Assembly: GCA_019614645.1 (NCBI GenBank)
Contig: JABWDB010000004.1
Span: 21,638,001 to 21,702,000 of the forward strand
DNA: 64,000 nucleotides
Origin: Stratiolaelaps scimitus
Lineage: Eukaryota > Arthropoda > Arachnida > Mesostigmata > Laelapidae
Direction of reading: 5' to 3'
Numbering within the stretch: the first letter of the stretch is position 1; each line of letters begins with the position of its first letter. The translations under genes were made by a program, and so were the position numbers. Below the pieces are notes generated by a model that worked only from the letters and a program-made list of their open reading frames with translations, searched no databases and had not been told where the DNA came from. Shown here in pieces: positions 11,390 through 23,669 of this stretch.

Positions 11390-14300
11390 GGATACACTCA
11401 TCATGGTTTTCTTCGATTCGCAGCGAAAAGTTGAGCAGTCGAAATTTGGTTTTCTTTGTCTGCTTCCCTCCTCTTCTCTATGGATAAAAAAAAGACAGTT
11501 TGCAATCCGCGAGTGCAATAAGAACACCACCCTCAACAACAACAGCGACGACGATGACAACAACAACAACACAATGAAGAAGAACAGGAAGAAGGCTCTA
11601 TCAACTCGTCAGGGGGACTCTAGATCCATATGTTGGACAGTACGTCACACCGCTATAACTTCCATCTGATTATTAACATATTGGTAGGTCGAAAGGGAAT
11701 ATTTCAATAAGAATGAGACTTAAACCCGTCGTTGTGTCTGCCTCTGTGGGTGTGTGTGTGTAAGCTCAGTTGGCTATCTGATCGTCACACTGAGCGAGGA
11801 GTCAAGACGTATTAGATCAAGCATATTGCTAAGGTAACCAGCAAGCTGTTATGGTGGGTATGAGAACACTGTGGCTTTCAATCACATTTTTATCGATAGC
11901 TAGGTTCTGAACCCACCACTCCGACAGAATAGAAGACATCAGCATTGGAGAGACAACGGTGAACGTTACGTATCTCAGCTTTCGTTTATGAGGATTAATC
12001 GCTATAGACATTTGGTCAAGGGTTCAACATGTACGTCAAATATATTGAGTTATGCTGTACGAATCCAATTATCTTCATATTATGCCTTGCTATGGCACCC
12101 TTTACGTCTTTTTAAGGCGGTCAAACTTATGTTAACTTATGTTTCGTGCGGACTTCGACAAAAAATTCTTAGGCGAACTGTTAAACGGAATTAAAGAGAA
12201 ATAGCCCCCTCATTCTGCGACAATTTGAGAATATGTCGCAACAGAGTTGTGCCTGAATGCTCATACATTGGTTAACTACCTTTATGACATTAACGCATGG
12301 AGTTTCTGTTCGCTCAACAGGTCGACAGCTTCTAGGTCATTACGACGTGATCCATCTTCATTGGGGCGTCTTTGCAATTCGTCTGTGCCTGCAGCCCCTG
12401 AAGGCCCATTGCCGCAAGGACCACCATTGCGCGACCACCCCCGGCTACGCGGTAGCGTGCGCGGAGCGGGCCCCGCTACGGAAGTACGCCCCACTCAGAT
12501 ATTTTTCACTGTGTCGAATTGACTACGATTGCTCGTTCATCTTTGGACTCCAGTACCCAAGCAAGGAAAACGGACACACGCATAAACATATGCTGTACTG
12601 TAGCTTGTCCAATGGTGGGATGGCTGAATTACACTGGCCATTAGACGTATGTGATCTATCTACCCGGCTCCGTAGGTAAGACGAAATCGTTTGTGACACA
12701 ACAACTACACACATTCGCAGAAAGCAAGAAAGACACTCCCTTGTTCCCTTTCCTCCGATATCATGTGATATTTACAGGGCAATCGTCCCATCATCAACGT
12801 GCCAGATTCGACAACATTCGAGTTCGCCGCTGGATTGTGTCGTTGTGTACATGCCTGCGTACGTGTGTGGGCAATTGCGAACCAATTGTACTTCGATAAC
12901 GTGACCCCAGCAATCTCGACCAATTGTAACCTTCTAGCTTTGTGGCCTGAGCACAAACTCGTTTGCCCGGATGATTGACGCGTTGGGTGGGCTTCACAAC
13001 AGGATACCATAACTACTTCGACCGGAGAAGAACGACTCTCTCTCTCTCTCTTCGCCCAATTGGTTTGCTTCCTGTGCATAGGTGAATGATTGGCTTCGAA
13101 TTGTTGTTGACGCTCGCTAGTGCCACCTGCGACGCTTGTGTATGCTTGCTTGGGCGACCACCACCTAACGAAGGCGGCGGGCCGAGCGCGCGAAAAAAAG
13201 AACCCGTTCCTTGGGTGCCCTCGATCGTCAACCTTGTGTTGGGTCCCATTCGGCACGAACGTGTTGGAACAGCAGGCCGTACGAAGCCGGGTGGTCTAGT
13301 TGCGAGTCACTCGCGCAGAGATTCACCCATAAGTGATGGCGGGTATCGATGAGTTGGGCGATCTCTGCCTGCTATTGCGGTGACGGCAACAAATCGGAAG
13401 CGAGGCGGGGTCCGCAACGGACGCCGAGTGCCTGCGCCTGTCGGCCAAGCGACGCACCCACCAAAGGATTGGAAGACGCTATGGTCGCGAACTACTCCCG
13501 GGTAGGGTGAACTACTCAGGGAAGGGTTTTAACAATAATAATAATAGCAGCAGCATCACAAGTTCCAGCAGTTGCAGCATTAGCGGACGGGGTTCTGTAG
13601 ATGAATCGAATAACCGGAGAAAGCCAATCGCGATCTACTTTTCGCAAACTAGGCGGACCTACGTACACACGAGACGACAGAGCAGTTTAGGACCTCTACA
13701 TACGGCTTGGCCAATATCTTTATCGAGGACGACTGCCGCCTCGATGCGAGGTTCCCAGCGAGTCGACGTTCAAAGAATGACCCTTTTTCTGGGGTCGGGG
13801 ACAGTCAACGAAGATATTTCAATCAAGGGCCATTATTCAGTTTCTGTTAGTTCATTATTATGGGTATGTTAAGAAAGTGTAGGTAAAATTGGCTAGAAAG
13901 CAGAGTAAGTCAAATTATAGTGCCTGCTACTTGTGCGACGTTGCTGTTCCTGCTGTCGGCGTTGTTTTCTAATATTTATACACTATGTTAGCTATACATC
14001 AATGTTTCTTCATATGAGCCAAAAATCGATAAAGCCGAAGGGAATCGAGGCTCTATTTAATCATTCCGATTATAATTTTATATATTCGATCGAATCGCGT
14101 TCTATGTTTGTTCTATACGTAAACAACGGCTTTCGTCTAACCATCAAATGCGTGCAGCTAACCAGATGAGCTGAGTGTGCAGCTTGGAGACGACTGAAGG
14201 AGCAAGTTGAATTAGTCCTCGCAGCGGCGATCCAAGAGCAGGAGTCCGGGCAGAACGAACCGCACGCGAAAGGGAGAGAAATAGAGAGCTGGAGATAGTC

Positions 14301-14890
14301 GGCGGACCGAGGGCAGTAAAACAATGATGAGGGCTTTGTCATAAAATTAGACAAAGAAATTAGACAATGGGCAGAGCAGCAGAGAGACCAGCCAACAAAG
14401 GGCACACATTCTAGGCCACAGATCAAAATTATAAGGAAAAGTCCGCCTCGCCCCTTCTGTCCTTTACTGGCCGGACGGACTCCATGGTGCAACTGTTGGT
14501 ACATCTCCGAGTGGCGCCCGCGGAGAGACAAGGCGCGCCGGCAAGAATAGGCCACAAGAAACAATCATTACTAAAGAAAGATCGGCGACGACTTCTTGGG
14601 AGATGATTTATATTACACGACGCGACGCGTGTGTAACACGAGAAGGCTGTTTAGAAGACTGGCAGGCTCGCAAGTCTCAGAGCCAAGATTCAAACTCAAG
14701 TGTTTGTCGATTGTTTTGTGGTATGACGACTCGGTAGGGGACAGAATTGATAGAAAGGATCATCACACACTAGCGGAGCAGGATGTTTCTGCTGCACTTT
14801 GTGCTGGGGGCAGAGGCCGGAGCTGGGACGTCGCAGTTGGGTTGAATGTACTTTGTCGTTTGTGATGCAGGTGGTGTAAAGTAACGTACA

Positions 14891-15080
14891 TTTTCCCGGG
14901 GCGACTCACGGCGTTAAACAATTTAACTCAGTCCACGGTTCAACTGCTTTGGGCATTGCTTCATAAGACGGATAACACCTTGTAAATGTAATTGTGCAAC
15001 GGTCGGATTGAACCCTTGCGCCTAGGTCCGTCTCCTCCGATTGTGAGACTGGCGCATGCGAATGGCCATCGGACTCGGGT
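14891..15080 (-). mobile_element. SINE-like element, near full length (about 190 bp)
   Basis: On the minus strand a tRNA-like head carries the B box GGGTTCAATCC (about 15015). It is followed by GACCGTTGCAC, a conserved body with GTCTTATGAAGCAATGCCC and CAGTTGAACCGTGGAC, and the end GTCGCCCCGGGAAAA. This aligns over its whole length with the 41.3-kb copy. A clean target-site duplication is not visible, so this copy is probably older. Confidence 0.78.
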
Positions 15081-15337
15081 GTAGCGTTGCTCAACATGCT
15101 TTGGGCGCTTCACGATCACGTTGGAGAGAATGCAGTCGATCAATCTCACTCAAGACCCGACTGGACCGCCAACAAACTTAAACCTATTTATTATTGAATG
15201 TCTATGCATGTGCTCTGTTTACACGAACTGACCCCCTTACACGTTTTACTGTTTTCGCAGTTTTCACCGTTGTACCATTTCACTAGTTACCTAGGTATGC
15301 AGTATACAATATCGTGTGACTAAATTATGACAATTTG

Positions 15338-15339
<2 letters not shown>

Positions 15340-15389
<50 letters not shown>
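15340..15389. repeat. (AT)25 microsatellite
   Basis: An uninterrupted 50-bp AT run, the longest perfect dinucleotide tract in the window. Confidence 0.95.
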
Positions 15390-15392
<3 letters not shown>

Positions 15393-18135
15393 ATGAACCT
15401 GGCGATACCTAAAATGAAATGTATTTGCATTCTAAACGTGCTTTCGAAGTTCTATTTAGTTCTGACACATCGATGTTTTGGAGAAACATTAAGAATAGTC
15501 TAAAGACGAGCACTCAGATGCATTCTTATACAATAACGAAATGCATAATGTAGGCTTTGTGTGTTCTCTTGCCTATGGGGCAATCATATTCATCTTGTCA
15601 CCTTTACAAAATGAACTCACAGCACTTTCCACCTAAACTACACAGTAATCGGATGAATCGAAAAAGCTCTACGCAAAACCCCACATAGCTAAACCTAGCC
15701 TATGTAGTATATATAGGTATTATATATATATTATGTTCTGTTCTCAAACAGCTCTCTATTAGGTCAATTGGTGTGCTCATAATCCATGCTATCACATACG
15801 TTAACTATGAAACTACGGACTTCTCAATGTCGATACCTACTACTAAACTAACTCAGCAAACGAACCCCATCAGCAGCAGCAATAACAACCGCTGTGGGTG
15901 CAGTAGCTAATAGTCTTTCAAACTTCATAAGAGTTGCCTGTACAACGTAACAGACAACTTTGGTCAAACGCTCATGAAGGTTATTCCTCCCTTTTGTGTC
16001 TCCGCTGCCTGAGCCTGACGGTATGAATATAGCGTCTGTTCATCCCATCTGATCTCATCGGTGGACGTTGTTTGATCTTCATCGTCGTCGTCGTACACCA
16101 AACGACAGCACAGCCACACTCAAGCAAGCCAAACGCATTCGCCCACCCCCGCCATTGTGGAAATACCAACAACATCGTGATGTGTTGTAGCTAGATCGAT
16201 CGATTTATAGGTGACTAAGTGATTCGAGTATAGCGAGAGAGTTAGAGAGGTCCGACGCAGGCCGTAATAAGTCTCCGCTCAGCCGACCGACAGCCGTCAG
16301 CAACACAACGCTAAGCACGCCACTCAGCGCGGGCCAGCAAGCATCGTCAGTAGGTGTGCCAGGTCGGTGGTGCACCGCCGGCCTTAGGTTCCCTCGTTGC
16401 CACACAGCTCTTCGTTGTCATCTCGTTATTCTTCTGCTGTTTCGGCTGTCGAACAGGGTGATCGTATTGGTCATACAAACCATATAACGAACACACTCAC
16501 CCATTTCTGCTGCTGGTGTTTCTGACGCTGCTGCCGCCGCTACTGTTAGCGCCTCCGTTGACCGCTCAGGCCCTCCCTCTCTCTTCATCTCTCCTTGTCC
16601 TTCTACCTTTCTCTGTCCTGCAGCAAGGCCTATGTCTCTTTGAGGGGGTCGTCGGCGAATTTATGTTTGCTTGCCTACCTGCCGGCCTGGCCACGTGTGA
16701 TGCTTTTGCAGGAGATGCCTATTGCCACCGTTCGCGCCCTCCCGATCTTCTCGTTCTTCTAACCGTTTCGGTTCGAATAGTAGCGATCAGTAGAGCACGT
16801 TTGGTCATGCGCGGATCAGCGTGTGCAACTCGGCTGCCGATCCGGTCGTCGCTTAGCTTAGTTCCCCTGCATGACGAAACTAGCACATCTAGCCAAATGT
16901 GAATATACCCTCTGGCAAATGATACAACCAATCTGCTGGAGAGATTGAAGATAATGAGGGGGGGCGGGTCGGGGAGGGCATTATCGGTTGAAGACACTGG
17001 AGCCATCCAAAGACGTTGAAGAAAACACTCATTAGTGGAACGCTAATTTTACTACCCAGAAGCAGCGGTGGCGGCGTCCAGGACCGAAGCAAGCGTAGAA
17101 CACGGCGGCACATTGGGTGGCTGAAAGGCGCATAGAAATGACGAGCCAGTCGAGCCTAGTCGAACTGCAACCCCGGTACACGAAGCTGAACGAAGGCTGC
17201 TGTCACGTGAGTGCCGTGCCTCTGCTTGTACATCTCGTTTGTACGCTACGCAGAGTTACAGCTATCATAGAGATAGACGTGGCTCCTACGGGGTACGTAA
17301 ATTTAATTTGTAATGGTAGTTATTAAATGAGTGTCCCCAAATAGAACCAATTGGGCCCTATCCGCAACGATGCATTTACGTTAGGTGAACTAAGTATCAG
17401 GCTAGTTGCTCTGGTCGCTTGTTGACACTTGGGAAATTTAAAGAACCGTAGTTTGCTCAAATTGGAAATAATGCTGAATTATTTCAGTCGTCGCTCCTGA
17501 TGGAACTATTCCCGAAGTTTTGCATACAACCACAGCTGTCTTATAATATGTCCCTTTGCGGGTTCGATTTAATAACTGCGTCTAAATAGTTAAAATCAAT
17601 AAAGGACGCATTCGAGGTGGCCGAATCCAGCGTGAGGATTCATCTGATTTTTCCAGAACGCTCATATCAGCTTGTAAGCATCTTAATGCACTGTTATTAT
17701 GACCAGCAGTAGCAACACCAGTACATTCAGTAGTAGTATTCGTGATATGGCCCTCCTTCTACAGAAGATGGTCTTACTTTACGGAATCTTCAGCTCGGAC
17801 GATACATCTTAGTTCCAACAGTCCATGAACAAGATTTGCTCAAGATATGATAGGGTTTAGGCATTTTAGTCCGTTTACAGCACAGTTGCTACACGTTACA
17901 CCGTTCGAGGTAGTTGAGACACTTTCAAGAATACGCATTGACTTTGAACCTAGAGCTATATACTGGGTTCTGGGTGGAGTCGTGCTTCGTTCTAAATAGT
18001 CGTTTTCTTGTTTTTGTCTTTGCCGTTTTGCCGATTAAACCAAGCTGGAAAGCCAAGGTGAACCAGTGTGTGGGCGTTCAAGGGCGCTGGCCGCCATCAG
18101 CTGCTGGCTTAGGGTTTGTCTGGGGTACAGTCGAG
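15390..18135. other. Gene-poor spacer
   Basis: Nothing was recognised. Frames at 16516-16902 and 16205-16405 are Leu- or Ala-rich without motifs. A short CGT-rich patch lies near 16085. Confidence 0.5.
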
Positions 18136-18442
18136 TCAGGCACAGAGGCCCCTGCGAAGGCGACGGCACTGCTTCCGATAATGAGTGGCTTCGGTCTGAG
18201 GTCGACGCTTCGCGGTAGACATCAGTGCTTCTGCAAAGTGAGCCACATCGTAGCGCAGCCCAACTTCGAACCACTCGGTCGGTTGGTCGGCAACGACGCC
18301 GAAGAGATATGATACCTTGAAAGGTGTAGCGCCGCCGTACTCGAATGCTGGGCAGGACAATGAGACCCAGAGCTGTCACGGCGCTCATCAGCGCAACGCA
18401 CATTGCACCGGTTGAGTTAACCAAAAGGTCCAGAACTCGCTT
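18136..18442 (-). pseudogene. Orphan coding-like segment with one hydrophobic stretch
   Basis: On the minus strand an acceptor-like ACAG ends at 18443. It is followed by a frame reading KRVLDLLVNSTGAM and then a membrane-like run (CVALMSAVTALGLIVLP) with Arg residues after it. A donor-like CAAG|GTATC follows at 18316. In a different frame the sequence continues protein-like (FEYGGATPFKVSYLFGVV, then WFEVGLRYDVAHFAEAL) as far as about 18136. It could be a real exon, two alternative frames, or a gene broken by a one-base shift. I do not recognise the protein. No partner exons were found within several kb on either side. GC-rich DNA can give such frames by chance. Confidence 0.28.
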
Positions 18443-19393
18443 CTGTTGCCTGTCTCGATTGATGGGTCCGTGAATGGAAAGTGGTGGCTGCACCCCTGCG
18501 CTGGGGTCTCCTCCTTCTCTCTGCCTCGCTCTATTGGCACTCAGTGCTTGGGGGGGGGGTCGCCAAGATGCGCCCCAGCCAGACGTGCACTTAGACACTT
18601 GATGAGCGTGGCGACGGTAGAGTGACAAGCAACAACATACACGCAATCATCTACCATAGCAATAACGAAGGCAAGCGAGCAGCATATTGAACACAAAAGA
18701 GAGTCCAGTATTCGGGCCTGGCTACATACGTTCGATCTGCTGTGCTACTGTCGTTAGACATCGCTAGGATATTCGACACGGGGTTCACCGCAATCGGTAG
18801 TGGGGTGGTAGGGTTTTCGCAGTTCGATACGGTTACACGAAGTCGGTGCAATCGGGTCGTGAAACGGTGACAAGTAGATGTCGGAACATCACACTCGTTA
18901 GCAAAAAGACGGACGAACGTCAACAGACAACGATCCGGAGTCAGAGATCTGAAGGCTTGAAACCGACCGTACATCATTTATTAATACATGTGGGATGTGA
19001 AGTCGAATATATTTGCTTCAATAAGAACATACTGAGCCAATAACAACGAAATGACCTAAATTGACTACTTTTCCCCGAATACTACTAACGTATTATCAAT
19101 TAAGTATTATCAATCAAGCGTTTACCTAACACTAGAGCTTATTCCATTGCAAGTCTCAGGACGATCCTACCGCAGTAGTGATTATAGCAGCAGCGACACA
19201 GTCGGTCCGAGAGCCCAATGGGTCCAATAGACCGTTTGGAGGCTCGTTCGTTTGGTTTTTACGATAAGTCAACAATTTATTTTCACATTTCCCCCCTGCA
19301 GAACCTCCGAAAGTGCTCCTGTAATGAAATGAAGAATTTTCGCGACGATGGTTAGAATAATTTTTGGTGTTCTTCTACTCTCCTTTTGAAATT

Positions 19394-19440
19394 GCCCGCC
19401 GCCACCGCCACCGCCGCCGCCGCCGCAGCAGCAGCAGCCG
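19394..19440. repeat. Trinucleotide tract, CCG then CAG units
   Basis: About ten imperfect CCG/CCA units followed by four CAG units. It lies outside any recognised gene. Confidence 0.85.
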
Positions 19441-20881
19441 GCCCTCCCCCACGCATCCGCACAGAGCCGTAAGTGCCACTTGGCGCACTGCGTAAGGCAA
19501 GGAACAAGGAGATGTTCGTTGGTTCGGACGTCTGCCCGCCGGCCAACTGGTGCCGGCTATTATGGCAGGAAGGAAGCGCTCACCGGCTAGCGGATAGCTG
19601 AGTGCTTTTTAAAATGACGCCGTAAAATGAGGCAATTTCGCTCCTAAGCGCGCTCTCAAGGCCCGTTACGTTACTGTTGCTGTTAGGAATTTCGTGTCGA
19701 CGCTACCGGCGATGACGATGGGAGGGAGGGGAGGGACAGAGCAAGAACCGACGAGTTAAAATGCTTCAGTTTGCTACGGGACATTTCACACGACTCAATG
19801 TGATATTAAGTTCCCGGGGGCGATCAGAAATCGATGAGCGGGAGACTCGAGTTCAGTAGCGCCGGATGGAGTTACCGACAAAACAAATGGGTTTCATTGG
19901 CGGCTGCAAGCCCCCTCTGCCCCCCATTTATGTTTCGATCAGACACCCCTTGGCACGTATCCGAATGGCATTATTAGGCAAAATGGCGGCAAGAACAATA
20001 CACGCCTCTTTGAGGCAGCGGGAAGACTTCATCGTGCGATATCTGATCTATTGATCCGAGCTCGGTCTCCATCCCAAGTTCTTTGTCGACGACGCCCTCT
20101 CGGTCATCACAAGGACTGGCATGGCGAACAGTTCATGCCCCAGGTCTACACGAAGGCAGTTCAAAGATTTTCTCTCATCTTTGCTTTCGTCACAGGTATG
20201 CCAAGGAAAACATTAATGCATTAAGATTCAGTTATTGTTCGCACTGCGACTTGTATCCTAATTTTGCCCTTGGATATTATGCATTCAGAAGGATGAACAT
20301 GTATTTCGGAGGCGTATTTTGTTCATTCGATGAGTATCAAGGATCCCGATCGTAAGATAATATCAGAATATTGCTTCACCTATAAATAGTGGCTTAGAGA
20401 TATGGCACGGCTCGTACCTGAAACCCCGTGTCTCGATGCTACAAATAAGCAAACCACGCGGGGTATAACTACCCCAGCTGAATCAAGAAATAAATAAGTA
20501 TATTACAGCACTTCGTATAGCCCTATTCAAGCCCTTCTGGCTGGAATACTTAAAATGTTCCTTGACCATCGTAGCACGTACAAGACCCACTCGCAATGTC
20601 GCCACACGAGATAATTGATAATTCATCTTTTTTTTTGTTGTAGACGTAGCTGCCGATACTTTGCAGGCACAACAAGCGATACCACGCCTTGTATCAAGAA
20701 TCTGAACATAGCCTCGCTTCGTCCCCCGGGAAACTGGGGTCAGGGGACTCGTCCCTCTGTATAAATAGAGTTAAACGTCTGCCACAGAGGTCACGGAAAG
20801 AAAATAAGTGGTACTTACACCAGCTTTGTATTCATTAGAACGGTCTCCGTAAGCCGTAGATAAGCCGTAGAGCTGATCAGA

Positions 20882-20950
20882 TGATGGCGTAACGATTAAG
20901 ACTATGCTATTTAACGTGTCTAATTAAGGGCGCGGGTGGGTTTCGAAGCC
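20882..20950 (+). repeat. tRNA-like segment (Ser/Leu-type A box), low support
   Basis: TGGCGTAACGATTAAG resembles the A box of Ser/Leu tRNAs. About 45 bp downstream, GGGTTTCGAAGCC is a degenerate B box. No acceptor stem is evident, so it is likely a pseudo-tRNA or repeat head. Confidence 0.25.
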
Positions 20951-22923
20951 GAATGTATGCAGTCGAAAATTTCAGGGGCGTACCCAGGAATGGTCTCCTC
21001 GCGACCCACAAATAGGACCAAGGACAGCTACCCCAGCACTATGTGACGTTCTCTGAGAGGTTCAGAGCTGCAATTTGTTATAGGGTGAGCTTTTTGGGCC
21101 ACCGCACATAGGCTGCGTTTGTATATAGACCAAGTATTCCAGATTCACAGATCATCTATTATGTACCCTTGTATGATTTTGGCGACGTGCGCTTCTCTGT
21201 TAAGGAAAGCTTATAATTATTATATAATACTAAATTCCAATAGGGAAAGTTACAGTGTATATAGCAGAGGACAATTAGCCGTCGTTACGTAAAGCGTGCG
21301 TATTTATTTAACCAAAACCAATCGGCGGCGTCAAAATGAAGAAGCTGAAGAAGGCACAGTTGTACTTCACAGTCGAGACGGTCACGGCTGACTTTTACAT
21401 ATATTGTCCATGTTATACAAGAGACAGAGCAACGGCACTTGCGGTCGGCTTCATTAGTCAATGAAGCTCCCGAGTCCAGATCACAACAAACAGAGCCACA
21501 CGCACACACACACACATAGCAATACCCGCAGATTCGGAAGCCTTCAAAAAGCTACAGCTCGCCTGTCATAAATCCAGTCTCAGCACCGATCCACAATATA
21601 GGGACAGTTCACTATCTCACCATCTGTAGTCTCTTCGGACAGGCATCACTCGCTCATGGTGCTAGTCGGCCAGAGTCATTCAGGTGACTTTGATTGTGCG
21701 TTGGCGGCTTCATCGTTGCCTCTGCTGATGACGGATAGATCGCTTTGTTCTAGGCTTGACTCCGACTTGAGACGGCAGACCGCTCACGCATCTGCAGACA
21801 GATACAGTTTAACTTGTAGTCTCGCAACCGGTAGCTCAGCTAGGGAACATCTATTCACTTGCTTCTCCGAGTAGTCCATAAGGGAAGACTATGGATTTTG
21901 ACTAGGCCATTTCTAATGGCCGGATTCTTGCTCGCTGGCAGCGTCCTTCCCTCGCGTCGTAATTGAACACCACAATTCTGCAGCTACTCGACTCGAGTGG
22001 CTCTCTCGGCAGCGCTGATTTTGGTCTGAAAACAATAGAGACTAGGTCACCAATTATGCAGCGCCGTGGATGCCTGCGGCAATCGCCCCAGCTTTGATCT
22101 TTTTCCGAATTTCGAATACTGCCGGCCGCCTGTTCTAGTCGAGCACAACAGTTACATACGTCACATTCATTAAACAACCGTCGATCTATCCAGCATCCAG
22201 CAAGTATATGCAGTATTAGTAGTAGCAGTAGCACACGGTGGATGCAAGCTTACACAACGAAATGTGTTTACGTTTGAACCTTGACCGGGTGTCGTACGCC
22301 AATGGAGGGTGAACTGTTCGATTGCTTCTCAGACAGAGAGAATAGTTGAACGCAATGGCAGTATGACAATGAATTGTAATATTGGGCAAATGTTGTTTTT
22401 AACCGAAAGCAGCGTTAAGCCTTACAGAGTTTACCCACGCATATATTTCCGCTCAAACGCTATCGTTGCCTCTCTTCGAGCATTTCGCGCCAGCTTGGAG
22501 CATTTTACGCCAGCGCATTACATTTCCACGCCACTGCGTTGGGACGAATCAACAAAGGCTCCATATGAAATTATGTTGGACTCGTTCTTCACCGTCGCCG
22601 CGTTTGGGTCCGTGGCGCGAACGCAGTGAAATACCCCACGTAATTAGAACTCAGCTGACGACGAAACACTTCGTATCGGCAATGTAGCGGGCGGAACAAG
22701 CAAAGCATGTGTACATCGGTCGCACTCTCGTGACCCCGGCGGCAGCGCAGCGTCGAGAAGCGGCGACACAGCGCAATTAGCAGGGTCGAGCGTTGTGCAA
22801 CTTGATTTCCATCGGCCCCCCCTCCTCTCGTCCACGAGCCCGAACCACCGCCTTGAAAGAACACGAGCGGGAAAAATCACTACACTAACACAACTCTCGC
22901 GGCCGAACGATGTGGGCCATAAA

Positions 22924-22957
22924 GTGACATAAGTTTATGTCACATTTCGCGCGAAAT
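22924..22957. promoter_or_regulatory. Two back-to-back palindromes
   Basis: GTGACATAA and TTATGTCAC are perfect 9-bp inverted arms separated by GT (22924-22943). They are followed at once by the perfect 14-bp palindrome ATTTCGCGCGAAAT (22944-22957). Such sites can bind dimeric factors, but no gene starts nearby, so a regulatory role is speculative. Confidence 0.4.
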
Positions 22958-23669
22958 CGCCGCAACATCGTCGGGCGGAAGAAGAGTCGCCAAGCGGGGG
23001 CACATGACGCCGGGGCGAATCTCTGATTTCAGGGCTTTGTAGTCGCCACCTCGTCCCCTCAAGGCCTCCTGCAATTAACAGCTACGTAAGTCGGTGATCT
23101 TTGCCATTTTCGAGTGTGTCCTTCCTCGTTGCTGCTGTTCTGGGACGGGGCCGGGGCGGGGCGAGCTCTAGGGGCAGTTGCTTTTTCTGGCTCTTGTTAT
23201 TTTTATACGGCCCTTTTCGCTTACACCACGATAGGACAATGATGATGATGTTAGACAGGAGAGGCATACGTATGTACAAACCATGTTCACTGATTGCCTG
23301 CTCCAGAATCACAGTAATGGGTCATCTTGCACACGCGTACAGAGACACAGAATGTCCGCATGTTCGGAGAGCTTGTAAACCGGCTTGCGTCACATGCGGT
23401 ACACGGTGACGGGCGACACCTCTCGGCCAAGGTTACACAAATGGTTGTTTTTATTGGCCCTTACGCAGTGATATTGACCAATATAAAATTGCTGGAAATT
23501 GCCAATATGGCGGCTCATTCAGCTTCTACAGTTTACATCGACGACGTCTGAGGAAAGCGATTGCTGAGGTATGAAAGAGCAGCAGATCTTCTCAATACCT
23601 GCCACATGGCATTATTAGTGATAGAAATTGTGGATTTTAATTTTTTTTCTTCAATTAAGATCATGAGGT

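Larger units (their letters stand above)
8834..14890. other. Gene-poor spacer
   Basis: No gene was recognised. There are (AT)n tracts at about 9432-9461 and 11330-11389, a short AAT/CAG-rich patch at about 13530-13580, and a GC-rich stretch at about 12340-13480. The longest frame is 183 codons on the minus strand (12705-13256). It shows no domain and includes residues encoded by a CT microsatellite. Confidence 0.5.
18443..22923. other. Gene-poor spacer
   Basis: No gene was recognised. There is a run of ten G at 18550-18559, and a CCG-to-CAG trinucleotide tract at 19394-19440 that would encode poly-Ala on the minus strand. A T-run lies near 20630. Confidence 0.5.

Noticed and set aside
12705..13256. 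183-codon minus-strand frame
   Set aside because: No motif, a GC-rich context, and part of it is encoded by a CT microsatellite. Such a length is expected about once by chance in a window of this size.
16516..16902. Leu-rich frame resembling a secreted protein
   Set aside because: It begins with GTG and not ATG, and the Leu run stems from CT-rich low-complexity DNA.
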